From an uncultured Chitinophagaceae bacterium (GTDB taxonomy: Bacteria > Bacteroidota > Bacteroidia > Chitinophagales > Chitinophagaceae), in the NCBI GenBank assembly GCA_937862815.1, contig CALMED010000034.1:1-64000 (forward strand): DNA of 64,000 nucleotides. The letters are read 5' to 3'. The notes beneath the pieces were generated by a model. That model was not told the origin of the DNA and searched no databases. It saw only the letters and a program-made list of their open reading frames with translations. This document shows, piece after piece, positions 42,107 to 53,300 of this stretch. Each line of letters begins with the position of its first letter. Within the stretch, counting starts at the first letter, position 1. The position numbers and the translations under genes were made by a program.

Positions 42107-43234
42107 TTATACCGCGGCAAGCGCCTGTTCAAAATCGGCAATGAGGTCGTTGCTGTCTTCAATGCCCACGGAAATCCGCAGCAGGTTGTCGGGGGTGAGC
42201 GATTGTTCACCTTCAATGGATTTGCGGTGTTCCACCAGGCTTTCCACCCCGCCCAGGCTGGTGGCATGGGCAAAGAGTTGCAGTGAACGGGTCAGCCGGA
42301 AAACCGCATCGCGGTCGCCTTTCACCTGTACAGACAGCATCCCCCCGAAGCCGCCTTTCATCTGCCTCGCTGCTGTGGTGTATTGCGGATGGGAGGGAAG
42401 GCCCGGGTACAGCACCCGTTCGATCTTTGGATGATGTTCGAGGTAGTTCGCCAAGGCAATAGCGTTGCGGCTGTGCAGCGGCATGCGGGCGGCAAAAGTG
42501 GCCAGGCTGCGGCAGAGTAACCAACAGTCGTACGGCGATGGTACGGCTCCGCCCAGCCGCTGGCAGGAGCGGATGAAGGTGGACCGTTCGTTCTCTTCCC
42601 GGAAAACCAGTGCCCCGCCCAGGATGTCGCTGTGCCCGCCCATGTACTTGGTGGTGGAGTGCAGCACGATGTCCACACCGTATTCGAAGGGGCGCGTGTA
42701 AAAAGGCGTTGCCCAGGTATTGTCGGCCACCGTTACGCACCCGTGCTCACGGGCCAGTTGGGTGATGGCAGCGAGGTCGGTTACTTTGAGCAAAGGATTG
42801 GAAGGGGTTTCCATCCACACCAGTTTGGTGGAGGGAAGGAAGGCCTGTTGCACAGCCGCCGGGTTGGTCATGTCCACCAGGGTATAGCTCAGTCCAAACC
42901 CGGAGAAAAGCGTGTCTAGAATAGCGCGGATGGAAAAATAGGCATCATCGGCCAGCAGGAGGTGATCCCCGGTGCGGAGGCTTTGAAACACAGCGGTGGC
43001 AGCCGCCAGGCCGCTCGAAAAACTTACGCAGGAACTTCCTCCTTCCATGCCGGCCAGTTTAGCTTCCAGCGCATGCCGGTTGGGATTGTCGTAGCGGGAA
43101 TAGAAATAACTGCCGGGATACGAGATACCGTCTTCGCCCCGTTCAAAGGTGGTGGACAGGACTAACGGCGACATGACGGCGCCAGAGGGGTCTTTTACAT
43201 TGTTTTCGTGTATGAGGCGGGTGGACAGCTCCAT
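42107..43234 (-). CDS. Cys/Met-metabolism PLP enzyme (cystathionine gamma-lyase/synthase type)
   Basis: 375 residues, fold-type I. Motifs: TRLIHENNVKDPSGAVMSPLVLSTTF, YFYSRYDNPNRHALEAKLAGMEGG, VADNTWATPFYTRPFEYGVDIVLHSTTKYMGGHSD with the PLP Lys196, and SLGGVESLVEHR. The family includes cystathionine gamma-lyase, beta-lyase and gamma-synthase, and O-acetylhomoserine sulfhydrylase. The length and HSTTKYMGGHSD favour the lyase/synthase group. Context gives no help; DinB lies divergently upstream. Confidence 0.88.
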   Translation of the reverse strand: MELSTRLIHENNVKDPSGAVMSPLVLSTTFERGEDGISYPGSYFYSRYDNPNRHALEAKLAGMEGGSSCVSFSSGLAAATAVFQSLRTGDHLLLADDAYFSIRAILDTLFSGFGLSYTLVDMTNPAAVQQAFLPSTKLVWMETPSNPLLKVTDLAAITQLAREHGCVTVADNTWATPFYTRPFEYGVDIVLHSTTKYMGGHSDILGGALVFREENERSTFIRSCQRLGGAVPSPYDCWLLCRSLATFAARMPLHSRNAIALANYLEHHPKIERVLYPGLPSHPQYTTAARQMKGGFGGMLSVQVKGDRDAVFRLTRSLQLFAHATSLGGVESLVEHRKSIEGEQSLTPDNLLRISVGIEDSNDLIADFEQALAAV

Positions 43235-43335
43235 GCAAGGTTCTTTGGTGGTGGCTTAAAATTACGCATTCTGTGTGGCAGGTCGGAACTACACACAGCA
43301 GAATTCTGTATTTTCCGGTTTAAATCGTTCCGTTT

Positions 43336-43836
43336 ATGAACCGTTTGATGGCCGACCTGGCAGCGTACAATCACTGGGCCAACGAAACTCTCACCCATGT
43401 AATCCTGCAGCTCGGCGAAAGCCTGCAGCAGCAGATCGTTACCGGCAGCTTTCCCAACCTCTATGCCACCGTACTGCATAGCTGGGATGCCGAAAGCGGC
43501 TGGTGGCAACGGATGGAAGGGCACCGGCAACTGGTCATTCCCAGCCGGCAGTTCAATCCTACCATGAAAGAGACGGTTAATGGGCTGCTGCACCAGTCGC
43601 TGTTGTGGAAGAACTGGGCGGCTGAGGTTACGGCCGAACAACTGTGCACCCCGCTGCCCCCGAATGAGGCGGGTGGCGACCGGTTTCCGGCCAGCAAAGG
43701 GGATGTATTGGTGCATGTGTGCAACCACAGTACATATCACCGGGGTCAGCTGGTGCATATGCTGCGGCAGTTGGGGATGACGGACATTCCACAGACCGAC
43801 TACATCCACTGGTGCCGCAGCGTGCGTAACGGCTGA
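43336..43836 (+). CDS. DinB-family putative metal-dependent protein
   Basis: 166 residues with the four-helix DinB fold: MNRLMADLAAYNHWANETLTHVI, LYATVLHSWDAESGWWQRM and HVCNHSTYHRGQLVHMLRQLG. The three His that bind a metal ion in DinB/YfiT proteins are present (the His in TVLHSW, and the two in NHSTYHRGQ). The family includes thiol-dependent S-transferases such as bacillithiol transferases, but the specific role here is unknown. Confidence 0.85.
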   Translation: MNRLMADLAAYNHWANETLTHVILQLGESLQQQIVTGSFPNLYATVLHSWDAESGWWQRMEGHRQLVIPSRQFNPTMKETVNGLLHQSLLWKNWAAEVTAEQLCTPLPPNEAGGDRFPASKGDVLVHVCNHSTYHRGQLVHMLRQLGMTDIPQTDYIHWCRSVRNG

Positions 43837-43918
43837 ACCTGAAAATCAAGCAAACGGCTGATCAAGGTCATACTCTGCCCGGGAGCCTGATTGTATGTTG
43901 CGCCCTAACTCGTTTGCC

Positions 43919-45601
43919 ATGCCTGTTACGGTTCCTTCCGACATTACCATTGCACAGTCGGCCCCCATCCGCCACATCCGCGATATTGCCGCATCACTGG
44001 GAATTGCCGCCGATGATCTGGAGTACTACGGTAAATACAAAGCCAAACTGCCGCTCTCGCTCATTGATGACAGCCGGGCGCGGGATAATCATCTCATTCT
44101 CGTAACAGCCATTACCCCCACACCGCTGGGAGAGGGCAAGACCACGGTGGCCATCGGGCTCACCGAAGGCTTGAACCGCATCGGGAAAAAGACCATTGCC
44201 GTGTTGCGGGAGCCCTCGCTGGGGCCGGTTTTTGGGGTGAAGGGAGGCGCCGCCGGCGGCGGTTATTCGCAGGTTATTCCCATGGAAGACATCAACCTGC
44301 ATTTTACCGGTGATTTTTCGGCGGTGGAAAAGGCCAACAATTTACTGTCGGCCATGATTGACAACAACCTGCAGAGCAAGGCGCGGAACCTGGGACTGGA
44401 TCCCCGCACCATCGTGTGGAAGCGGGTGATGGACATGAACGACCGCTCCCTGCGGCACATCATCGTGGGGCTGGGTGGCACGGGCAACGGGGTGCCCCGG
44501 GAAGAAGGGTTCAACATCACGCCGGCTTCTGAAATCATGGCCATTCTCTGCATGAGCAGGGACATGCCTGATCTGAAAGCCCGGCTGGGAAACATATTCA
44601 TCGGGATGACCTTTGAAGGGAAGCCCGTCTTTGCACGCGATCTTCAGGCAGTGGGTGCCATGGCCGTGTTGCTGAAAGATGCCATCAAGCCCAACCTGGT
44701 GCAAACCCTGGAGGGCAACCCGGCCATCCTGCACGGCGGTCCGTTCGCCAGTATCGCCCAGGGAACCAATTCCGTGATTGCCACGCGGACGGGCCTGTCA
44801 CTGGCGCCGTATGTGGTAACGGAAGCCGGCTTCGGGGCCGACCTGGGTGCGGAGAAGTTTTTTGATATTAAGTCTGTGTCGGCCGGTCTGCAACCGGCAG
44901 CCGTGGTGGTTGTGGCAACGGTTAAGGCTTTGCGTTATCATGGCGGCGCTAAAAAGGAAGCCTGGCTCACTCCTTCGCTGGAACGGGTGGAGGCCGGGTT
45001 GCCCAACCTGCGCAAACACCTCGAAAATTTACAGCTGTTTGGCATGCGTCCCGTGGTGGCCATCAACCATTTCAGCAGCGATGCTCCGGAAGAAGTGGAA
45101 CTGGTGCAGCAATACTGCCACAGCATGGGCATCCAGGCCATCCTGGTCAAGGCCTGGGAGCAGGGAGGAAAAGGGTGTGAAACATTGGCCGAAGCCGTAG
45201 CCCTTTCCATTGCCCGGAAAGAAAGTAAATTCCGACCCCTGTACCAGTGGAATCTTTCAGTGGAAGAGAAAATTCATACCATTGCCACCCGCATCTATGG
45301 GGCCGACACGGTGGAGTATGCCCCCCGTGCCCGTAAGCAGCTGAAAGAAATTCCGGAGCTGGGATTTGCCGGCATGCCCGTGTGCATGGCCAAGACGCCC
45401 CGCTCGTTCAGCGATGACGAAAGCCGGCGCGGCCGGCCCCAGGGATTTACCATTACCGTGCGGGAGTTCGAATATGCCAGCGGGGCGGGCTTTGTGATTC
45501 CCATCCTGGGCGATATGATGCGCATGCCCGGTCTGCCGGCCATACCTTCTGCGGAGCAGATAGACATAGATGAAGACGGTCGGATCGTAGGATTATTCTG
45601 A
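43919..45601 (+). CDS. fhs: Formate-tetrahydrofolate ligase
   Basis: 560 residues from the ATG giving MPVTVPSDITIAQSAPIRHIRD; an ATG eight codons upstream is possible. The N-terminal signature includes YYGKYKAKL and the P-loop TPLGEGKTTVAIGLTEGL. Other motifs are REPSLGPVFGVKGGAAGGGYSQVIPMEDINLHFTGDF and the C-terminal GFVIPILGDMMRMPGLP. The enzyme makes 10-formyl-THF from formate and ATP, feeding one-carbon metabolism. It is monocistronic and convergent with fabH. Confidence 0.96.
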   Translation: MPVTVPSDITIAQSAPIRHIRDIAASLGIAADDLEYYGKYKAKLPLSLIDDSRARDNHLILVTAITPTPLGEGKTTVAIGLTEGLNRIGKKTIAVLREPSLGPVFGVKGGAAGGGYSQVIPMEDINLHFTGDFSAVEKANNLLSAMIDNNLQSKARNLGLDPRTIVWKRVMDMNDRSLRHIIVGLGGTGNGVPREEGFNITPASEIMAILCMSRDMPDLKARLGNIFIGMTFEGKPVFARDLQAVGAMAVLLKDAIKPNLVQTLEGNPAILHGGPFASIAQGTNSVIATRTGLSLAPYVVTEAGFGADLGAEKFFDIKSVSAGLQPAAVVVVATVKALRYHGGAKKEAWLTPSLERVEAGLPNLRKHLENLQLFGMRPVVAINHFSSDAPEEVELVQQYCHSMGIQAILVKAWEQGGKGCETLAEAVALSIARKESKFRPLYQWNLSVEEKIHTIATRIYGADTVEYAPRARKQLKEIPELGFAGMPVCMAKTPRSFSDDESRRGRPQGFTITVREFEYASGAGFVIPILGDMMRMPGLPAIPSAEQIDIDEDGRIVGLF

Positions 45602-45631
45602 TCCGGGAAAGGAGGAAACTCTTTTTCAGGC

Positions 45632-46633
45632 TTATTTGGTATCGTACGCCCACTTCACCCAGGTGGCTCCCCAGGTAAACCCGCCGCCAAAGGCGGCCAG
45701 TACGATGTTATCGCCTTTCTTCAGCTGCGATTCCCATTCCCACAAACACAGGGGGATGGTGGCGGCGGTGGTATTGCCGTATTTGCCGATGTTGATCATC
45801 ACTTTTTCTTTCGGCAAGCCCATGCGGTTGGCGGTGGCATCAATGATGCGCAGGTTGGCCTGGTGAGGCACCAGCCAGGCAATATCATCGGCCGTGAGGT
45901 GGTTGCGTTCTATCAGTTCGGCGCTTACATCGGCCATGCCCTTGACGGCAAATTTGAATACCTGTTGTCCTTCCTGGTAGGCGAAGTGTTCCCGTTTTTC
46001 CACAGTTTCATGACTGGCGGGTTTGAGCGATCCGCCGGCTTTCATGTGCAGGAAGTTGCGGCCGGTGCCATCTGTGCGGAGGATGCTGTCGAGTACCCCG
46101 TATCCTTCTGTATTGGGCTCCAGCAATACCGCCGCGGCGGCATCGCCAAAAAGAATGCAGGTGTTGCGGTCGGTATAGTCTGTAATGGCGCTCATTTTAT
46201 CGGCACCCACCACCACCACATTTTTGTAGCGGCCGCTTTCAATGTACATGGCTCCGGTGGTGAGGGCGAAGAGGAAACCGCTGCAGGCGGCACTCATGTC
46301 GTAGCCCCAGGCATTCACGGCGCCAATCTTATCGCACACGATGTTGGCTGTGGCCGGGAACACCATGTCGGGGGTGACGGTGGCTACAATCAGGCACTCA
46401 ATATCCTTTGGGTCGAGGCCCCGCTTTTTACAAAGTTCCAGTACGGCCGGTGCCGCCATATCGGAGGTGGCCAGGCCTTCACCTTTCAGGATTCTCCGTT
46501 CCACGATTCCGGTACGGGTGCGGATCCACTCATCGTTGGTATCCACCATTTTTTCGAGGTCTGAATTGGTCAGGCGGTCTTCCGGAACCCATCCGGCAAC
46601 GGCTGTGATGGCGGCAGTAGTTTTTTGGCTCAT
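45632..46633 (-). CDS. fabH: 3-oxoacyl-ACP synthase III
   Basis: 333 residues. Catalytic Cys117 in [17 protein letters not shown], His in [21 protein letters not shown], and Asn in [16 protein letters not shown]. The substrate-binding region ends [14 protein letters not shown]. It starts fatty acid synthesis by condensing acyl-CoA with malonyl-ACP. No plsX or rpmF gene is adjacent, unlike the common fabH neighbourhood. A CAAAGGTA promoter box lies at 46660. Confidence 0.95.
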   Translation of the reverse strand: MSQKTTAAITAVAGWVPEDRLTNSDLEKMVDTNDEWIRTRTGIVERRILKGEGLATSDMAAPAVLELCKKRGLDPKDIECLIVATVTPDMVFPATANIVCDKIGAVNAWGYDMSAACSGFLFALTTGAMYIESGRYKNVVVVGADKMSAITDYTDRNTCILFGDAAAAVLLEPNTEGYGVLDSILRTDGTGRNFLHMKAGGSLKPASHETVEKREHFAYQEGQQVFKFAVKGMADVSAELIERNHLTADDIAWLVPHQANLRIIDATANRMGLPKEKVMINIGKYGNTTAATIPLCLWEWESQLKKGDNIVLAAFGGGFTWGATWVKWAYDTK

Positions 46634-46659
46634 TGATGGTAAAACGGTTAAAAGACGGG

Positions 46660-46667
46660 CAAAGGTA
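46660..46667 (-). promoter_or_regulatory. Promoter -7 element of fabH
   Basis: The minus strand reads TACCTTTG, exact TAnnTTTG, 27 bases before the fabH ATG at 46633. Confidence 0.55.
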
Positions 46668-46720
46668 CAGGAAATTGCAACAGCCGGCTGTTTGCGCTTT
46701 TTGCCCTATTTTCGTTTTCT

Positions 46721-47305
46721 ATGTTCGCGTACCTGAGAGGAACCTTCACCCATAAATCGCCTACCGTTGTACATGTGGATGTACAGGGGGTGGGCTACGA
46801 AGTGCAGGTCAGTCTGCATACCTATAGCCAGCTCCAGCACCTGCAGGAAGGCAAGCTTTACACGCAACTCCTCATCAAAGAGGATGCCCATACCCTGTAT
46901 GGATTTTTCGATCAGTCGGAAAAGGAAGTCTTTCAGCACCTGATCAGCGTATCGGGGGTGGGGGCCGCTACGGCCCGGGTGATGCTTTCGTCCCTGCCGC
47001 CAGAGGAGCTGGTGCGGGGTATTTTATCGGGAAACGAAGGGCTCCTCGAACGTATCAAAGGAATCGGTAAAAAAACAGCCCAGCGCATTGTGCTGGAACT
47101 CAGGGATAAACTTGCAAAATCTCCGGCGGATGGTAATATTTCTACATTGACTCACAATACTTTAGAGCAGGAGGCGTTAATTGCCATGACTGCCCTGGGT
47201 ATTGCCCGCAGTGCAGCCGAAACAGCGATCCGGAAAGCCCGCCAGTCGGGCGCCCCCACCGACCAGGTGGAATCGCTGATCAAGGCAGCGCTGAAGTGCC
47301 TGTAA
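46721..47305 (+). CDS. ruvA: Holliday junction branch-migration protein RuvA
   Basis: 194 residues. The OB-fold domain starts MFAYLRGTFTHKSPTVVHVDVQGVGYEVQVS and includes EDAHTLYGF. The HhH domain carries LISVSGVGAATARVMLSSLPPEEL and RIKGIGKKTAQRIVLELRDKL. The C-terminal domain (EALIAMTALGIARSAAETAIRKA) binds RuvB. It helps process recombination junctions. It lies directly upstream of sprA on the same strand, an order found in other Bacteroidota. Confidence 0.96.
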   Translation: MFAYLRGTFTHKSPTVVHVDVQGVGYEVQVSLHTYSQLQHLQEGKLYTQLLIKEDAHTLYGFFDQSEKEVFQHLISVSGVGAATARVMLSSLPPEELVRGILSGNEGLLERIKGIGKKTAQRIVLELRDKLAKSPADGNISTLTHNTLEQEALIAMTALGIARSAAETAIRKARQSGAPTDQVESLIKAALKCL

Positions 47306-47343
47306 ACCAATAAGGAACTATTCGCTTTGAGATTTTGACGCCG

Positions 47344-50300
47344 ATGTTTCGCAACATATTCACCTGTTTTGTGCTGGTAACGGTCCTGCTGACCTGTTGC
47401 ATCCATACAGGCTTTGCGGCCGGCGCCCCCACTCCTTTCCCTGCCCGCGATACCGTTCCCCGCACCGATACCCTCCGGTTTCCGCTGAACGACCGCCGGG
47501 GCGATGCCCTGCTTAACCCCAACCGCAACCCGTTTGATCTGCAGCGTCCTTCGGTGATCACCGATTCCGTTGTGTACGATCCCGAAACCCGGCGCTATTA
47601 TATCTACGAGAAAATCGGCCGGAGCTGGTTCCGCAAGCCCACCTGGATGACCTTTGATGAAATGGTGGAGTACAAAGCCCGGCAGCAGGAACAGGAGTAC
47701 TTCCAGCGCCGCCTCAACACCACCCTCAACCTCAACCGCAAAATCCAGGACCCCAAACTGCAGATCCGCGACAGCTACTTCAACCGGCTCTTCAGCAATA
47801 CCGGCATTCCCAAAGTGGAGATACGCCCGCAAGGTGATGTTACGCTCACGGCTGGTTATTTCGGACAAAACATCAAAAACCCGACCCTGCCCGAACGGGC
47901 CCGTCGCAACGGGGGCTTCGACTTCGACATGCAGGCCAACTTCGGCCTCAATGCCAAGATCGGCGACAAGCTCAACTTCCCCGTCACCTACAACACCCTC
48001 GCCAACTTCCAGTTCGAAAACCAGCTGAAACTCGACTACACCGGTAACACCGACCAGGTGATCAAACGCATTGAAGCCGGCAACGTAGCCTTCCCCGCCA
48101 AGGGAACCCTGATGCCCGGCGCTTCCACACTTTTTGGCGTAAAGACCGAACTTCAGTTTGGCAAACTGTTCGTCACCGCCCTGCTGGCCAACCAGAACTC
48201 CAGCCGCCAGCAGATGCAGCTGCAGGGGGGCGCCGGCCTGCAGAACTTTGAGGTGAAAGCCGACGAATACGAAGAAAACCGGCACTTCCTGCTGGCCCAG
48301 TACTTCCGGAAAAACTACAACCGCAACATGCAGAACCTCCCGGCCGTAACCACCCCGGTGCAGATTCTGCGCATGGAAGTGTGGGTAACCAACCGCACCG
48401 GCTCCACCACCGAAAACCGGAACGTGGTGACCCTGATGGACCTGGGCGAAAGCGAACCCTTTAACCCGAACGTCTTTACGTTGTCGGGTTCCGATTTTCC
48501 GGAGAATAATTCAAACGATCTCTACCAGCGTATTGTAAACGACCCGGCTACCCGCGACCCGTCGCTGGTAACCAGCCGGCTCAGCTCCTTTGGCCTGGTG
48601 GCTGTACAGGATTTTGAACGCACGTTTGCCCGCAAACTGCGCCCGGAAGAATACTACTTCAACCAGCAGATCGGCTACATCTCCCTCAATACCATCCTCC
48701 AGCCCGATGAAGTGCTGGGCGTGGCCTTTCAGTACACGGTGAACGGCCGGGTGTTCCAGGTGGGTGAATTTTCTGTTGACATTACGCCGGACACCACGTC
48801 CAGCAACTCGGGCACCCAGCGTGTATTGTTTCTCAAAATGCTCAAAGCCACTTCGCAACGGCCGCAATTGCCCATCTGGCGGCTGATGATGAAGAACGTA
48901 TACCCGGTGGGTTTCGGGCAGCTCGAACGCAAGGATTTTAAATTCAACATCCTTTACCAGGAACCGGGTGGCGGTGAAAAGCGCTACCTGCCCGAAGGGG
49001 AGGAGAAGGGGCGCCCTATCATCGAACTGGTGAACCTTGACCGGCTCAACAACCAGAATGATCCCCAGCCCGATGGGGTTTTTGACTATGTGGAAGGATT
49101 CACCGTCAACTCCCAGCAGAGCCGGGTGATTTTCCCGGTGCTGGAGCCCTTTGGCAAAGACCTGGAATATGTTTTCCGCGGTGCCGATTCTGCCGAGTTG
49201 CGCCGTAAATACCTGTTTTATCCGCTCTACGATTCCATCCGCTGGGTAGCACAGCAGTCGCCCCAGCTCAACCGTTTTGTGTTCAAAGGTGCCAGCCGCA
49301 GTGCCGGTGGGGCCGGTTCCGAAATTCCCATCGGGGCCTTCAACGTTCCCCAGGGATCGGTAACCGTTACGGCCGGCGGACAAATGCTTCGGGAGAACGT
49401 GGATTATGTGGTGGATTATAACCTGGGCACGGTACGCATCATCAACCAGGCCATCATCAACTCCGGTGTACCCATCAACGTAGGCTTCGAAAACAACGCC
49501 ACTTTTGGCATGCAGAACCGCAACTTCATGGCCTTGCGGCTCGACTACCGCGCCATTGAGCGGCAGGATAAGCAATTCAATATCGGTGCAGCCCTCATGC
49601 GCCTGGGCGAACGTCCCTTCTTCACCAAGATGAATTACGGCGATGATCCCATCCGCAACACCATGCTGGGCACCGACCTCAACTACCGGAGCGACTGGAA
49701 ACGCATGACCAAGTGGCTCGATGCGTTGCCCTTCTACACCACACGGCAAACGTCTTCCGTCAACCTTTATGGAGAGGCGGCCCGCATCTTCCCCAGTACG
49801 GCCCGCCAGATCCGGCCCGAGAAAGGAGAGGGTGGGCTGGTGTACATCGACGACTTTGAAGGCACCCGTAACGGCATTGATCTGCGCTTTCCGTTCATCG
49901 CCTGGACCCTCGCTTCCACCCCCGTGGGGGCACGGGATCCTTTTGGCACCGACCTGTTTCCCGAAGGAAACCTCATCAACGACCTGGCATACGGGTACAA
50001 CCGCGCCAAACTTGCCTGGTATAATATTGAACCGGTGCTGCAGGAACGCCGCAGTCCCAACAACCCACTCAGCAATAACCTCGCTGAGCTGAGCGATCCC
50101 CGCGTGCGTTTCGTTAACCGGGTGGAGGTGTTCCCGCAGGCCACGCCCGACCTGGGACAAAACCAGCTGATCACCTTCGACCTGGCGTTTTATCCCACCG
50201 ACCGGGGACCCTACAACTACGATGCACGCCCCGGCAGCATCAACCCCCTCACCGGCAAGCTCAACAACCCCCGCCAGCGCTGGGGCGGCATCATGCGAGC

Positions 50301-53300
50301 CATTGACCAGATTGATTTCGAAACCAACAACATCGAGTTCATCGAAATGTGGGTGCAGGATCCCTTCATCCTCAATCCCAACAGCAACGGCGGGCAATTG
50401 TATTTCAACCTCGGCAACATATCCGAAGATATTCTCAAAGACGGCCGCCGTTTTTATGAGAATGGGCTGAATACCGTACAAACAGCTGCCCGCGAAGATA
50501 CCAGCGCCTGGGCCCGTGTGCCGCGTAACCCCATTCAGATTGCACAGGCCTTCAGCAACATCGTGGAAGAACGGGTGCAGCAGGACGTGGGATTCGATGG
50601 AATGACCGATGACGAAGAACGCTTCTTCCGCAACGACTTTCTGACTGCCTTTCAGTCGAACATCGGCAGCGGTACCGCCTTCCAGCGGCTGCAGAACGAT
50701 CCCAGCAGCGACAACTACCGGCATTTCCGTGATGAACTCTACAACCAGTCGGGTGCGGGTATCCTTGCCCGCTATAAGGAATTCAACAACCCACACGGCA
50801 ACAGTCCGGTAGCCACCAACAACGAATCCTATACGCCGGCCTCGTCGCTGTATCCCGACAACGAAGACCTGAACCGCGACAACACACTCAACGAAGTAGA
50901 GGAATATTTCCAGTATTATGTGAACCTCAAGCCCAAACTGGATGCTTCCATGCAGGTGGGGCAGAATTTCATAGCCGACCGCCGCGATGTAGACGTGAAG
51001 CTGGCCAACGGTGATTCCCGGGTCGAGACCTGGTACCTCTTCCGCATTCCCATCCGCCAGTTTCAGCACAAAGTGGGAAATATCCCCGACTTTAAATCCA
51101 TCCGCTTCATGCGCATGTACATGACCGGGTTTGAAGACTCGCTGGTGGTGCGATTTGGTAAGCTGGAACTGGTGCGCAACATGTGGAGGACCTTCCAGAA
51201 TGCACTGGACTCCTCCGGCCAGTACCTGCCGGTGGCCAATCAGGATGTGACCAGCTTCAACGTAACGGCCGTGAACGTGGAAGAAAACGACAAGCGGGTA
51301 CCCGTTAACTATGTCATTCCACCGGGTATTGAGCGGGTGCAGCAACTGAGTAACAATGGCGTTAACCTGCTGCAGAACGAGCAGGCACTGAGCATGCAGG
51401 TCTGCAACCTGCTGGATGGCGACAGCCGTGCCGTTTTCAAATCCACCAACTTCGACTTCCGCCGGTACAAGCGCATACGCATGTTCATGCACGCGGAATC
51501 ATCGGGCAAGACCGATGACCTGCAGGACAACCAGCTGGTGGCGGTTATCCGATTTGGTACCGACTTCATCAACAACTATTACGAAGTACGTATGCCGCTG
51601 AAGGTAACCCGCTGGGGATCCTTCCTGCGGGATACGATTGTGTGGCCCAGCGCCAATGAATTTGATGTGAACCTTGATGAACTCGTGCGGTTTAAACTCC
51701 GTCGCACCGGCAGCGTACTTACGCCTTATTCGGAAGACCGCGGCAACGGTATCCGCTGGAGCGTGATGGGCAATCCCAACCTCGGTGAAGTGCGTGGTTT
51801 CCTGGTAGGCGTGGAAAACCAGCGGGGCGACAATGCCACCAGCCTCTGTGCCGAAGTGTGGATCAACGAACTGCGGCTGAGCGGTCTATTCGAAGCCGGC
51901 GGCTGGGCAGCTACGGGGCGCATGGATCTGCAGCTGGCCGACCTGGGCACCATTACGGTATCGGCGGCAGCCCGCAGCGTGGGCTTTGGTACAATTGAGC
52001 AGCGGGTGAACGAACGCAGCCTGGAAAACTTCTCCCAGTTTGATGTGGCGGCCAACCTGCAGCTGGGTAAACTCCTGCCGAAAAAGGCGGGTATTGATAT
52101 TCCGTTCTATGCCAGCTATTCGCAGACGCTGATGAGTCCGGACTATGATCCCTACGACCAGGACGTGAAATTGCAGGATAAATTATCGGCCACTAACAAC
52201 AAAGACTCCATCCGCAATATATCCCAGGATTTTGTGGGCATCACAACGGTGAACATCACCAACATGCGTAAACAAAAGACCAACGACAAGCCAGCGAAGT
52301 TGTACGATATCTCCAATTTTGATTTCAGTTACTCCTATACTAAAACCGCCCGCCGGAACCCTTTGATCGAGAGCGATGTGGTGGAAAAGCATTACGGGGG
52401 TATGGGCTACAATTTTGCACCGCAACCCAAATTTGTGGAGCCGTTTAAAAAGCTGATTAAATACCGCAGTCCCTGGTGGAACCCTGTCAAGGATTTCAAC
52501 TTCAACTTCCGGCCCAGCCTGTTGAGCTTCCGGGCCGATGTCAACCGCCAGTTCGGTGCCGCCCGGGCCCGCGAAGTGCAGATACCCGGTGTACCGCCCA
52601 GTCCGTTTAAAATCCCCGAGACCTACGATAAATATTTCGTCTTCGACCGGGTTTACAACATGCGATGGGATCTTACCCGCTCCATCAACATCGACTTTTC
52701 GGCCACCAACAATGCCCGTATTGACGAACCCATCGGTCGGCTGGATTCCAAAGAGAAAAAGGACTCAGTGCGGCGCAACTTCTTTGCCGGCGGGCGGAAT
52801 GTGATTTACCGGCAAACGGCCAATGCTTCTTATAACCTGCCCACGGCCAAGATTCCGGCACTCGACTGGACAACCGCACGTTTCAACTACGCGGCTACCT
52901 ACAACTGGATAGGCGCTTCCCGGCTGGCCATCAACCTGGGTAACACCATGGAGAATTCGCAGCAGCGCATCTTTACCGGGCAGCTCGACTTTATGCGCCT
53001 TTATTCCAAGTCGAAATGGCTGCGGGCCCTGGATGTAACGCCCAACCCCAACGCCACGCCGCAACTCGCATCACCCAACATCAAGTTCAATCCCAAGGAT
53101 ACGGTGGGCAAGAGCAAGCCCTACATTGCCCGACTGTTCCGCCGCCTCAACCGCCTGGAAGCGAAGAAAGACAAAGGGATCCCCATCGAATTGAGTGGCA
53201 GCGCCCGCTTTGCCGGAAAGTTGCTCACCGCGTTGAAGAACATCAACATCAACTACAACGAATCCTTTAATTCACGCCTGCCGGGCTTTACGGACAGCCC

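Noticed and set aside
48511..51492. 993-residue minus-strand ORF inside sprA
   Set aside because: It is antisense to sprA, with shadow-like composition and no domains; the same holds for the 799-residue ORF opposite the TonB receptor at 19033-21432.
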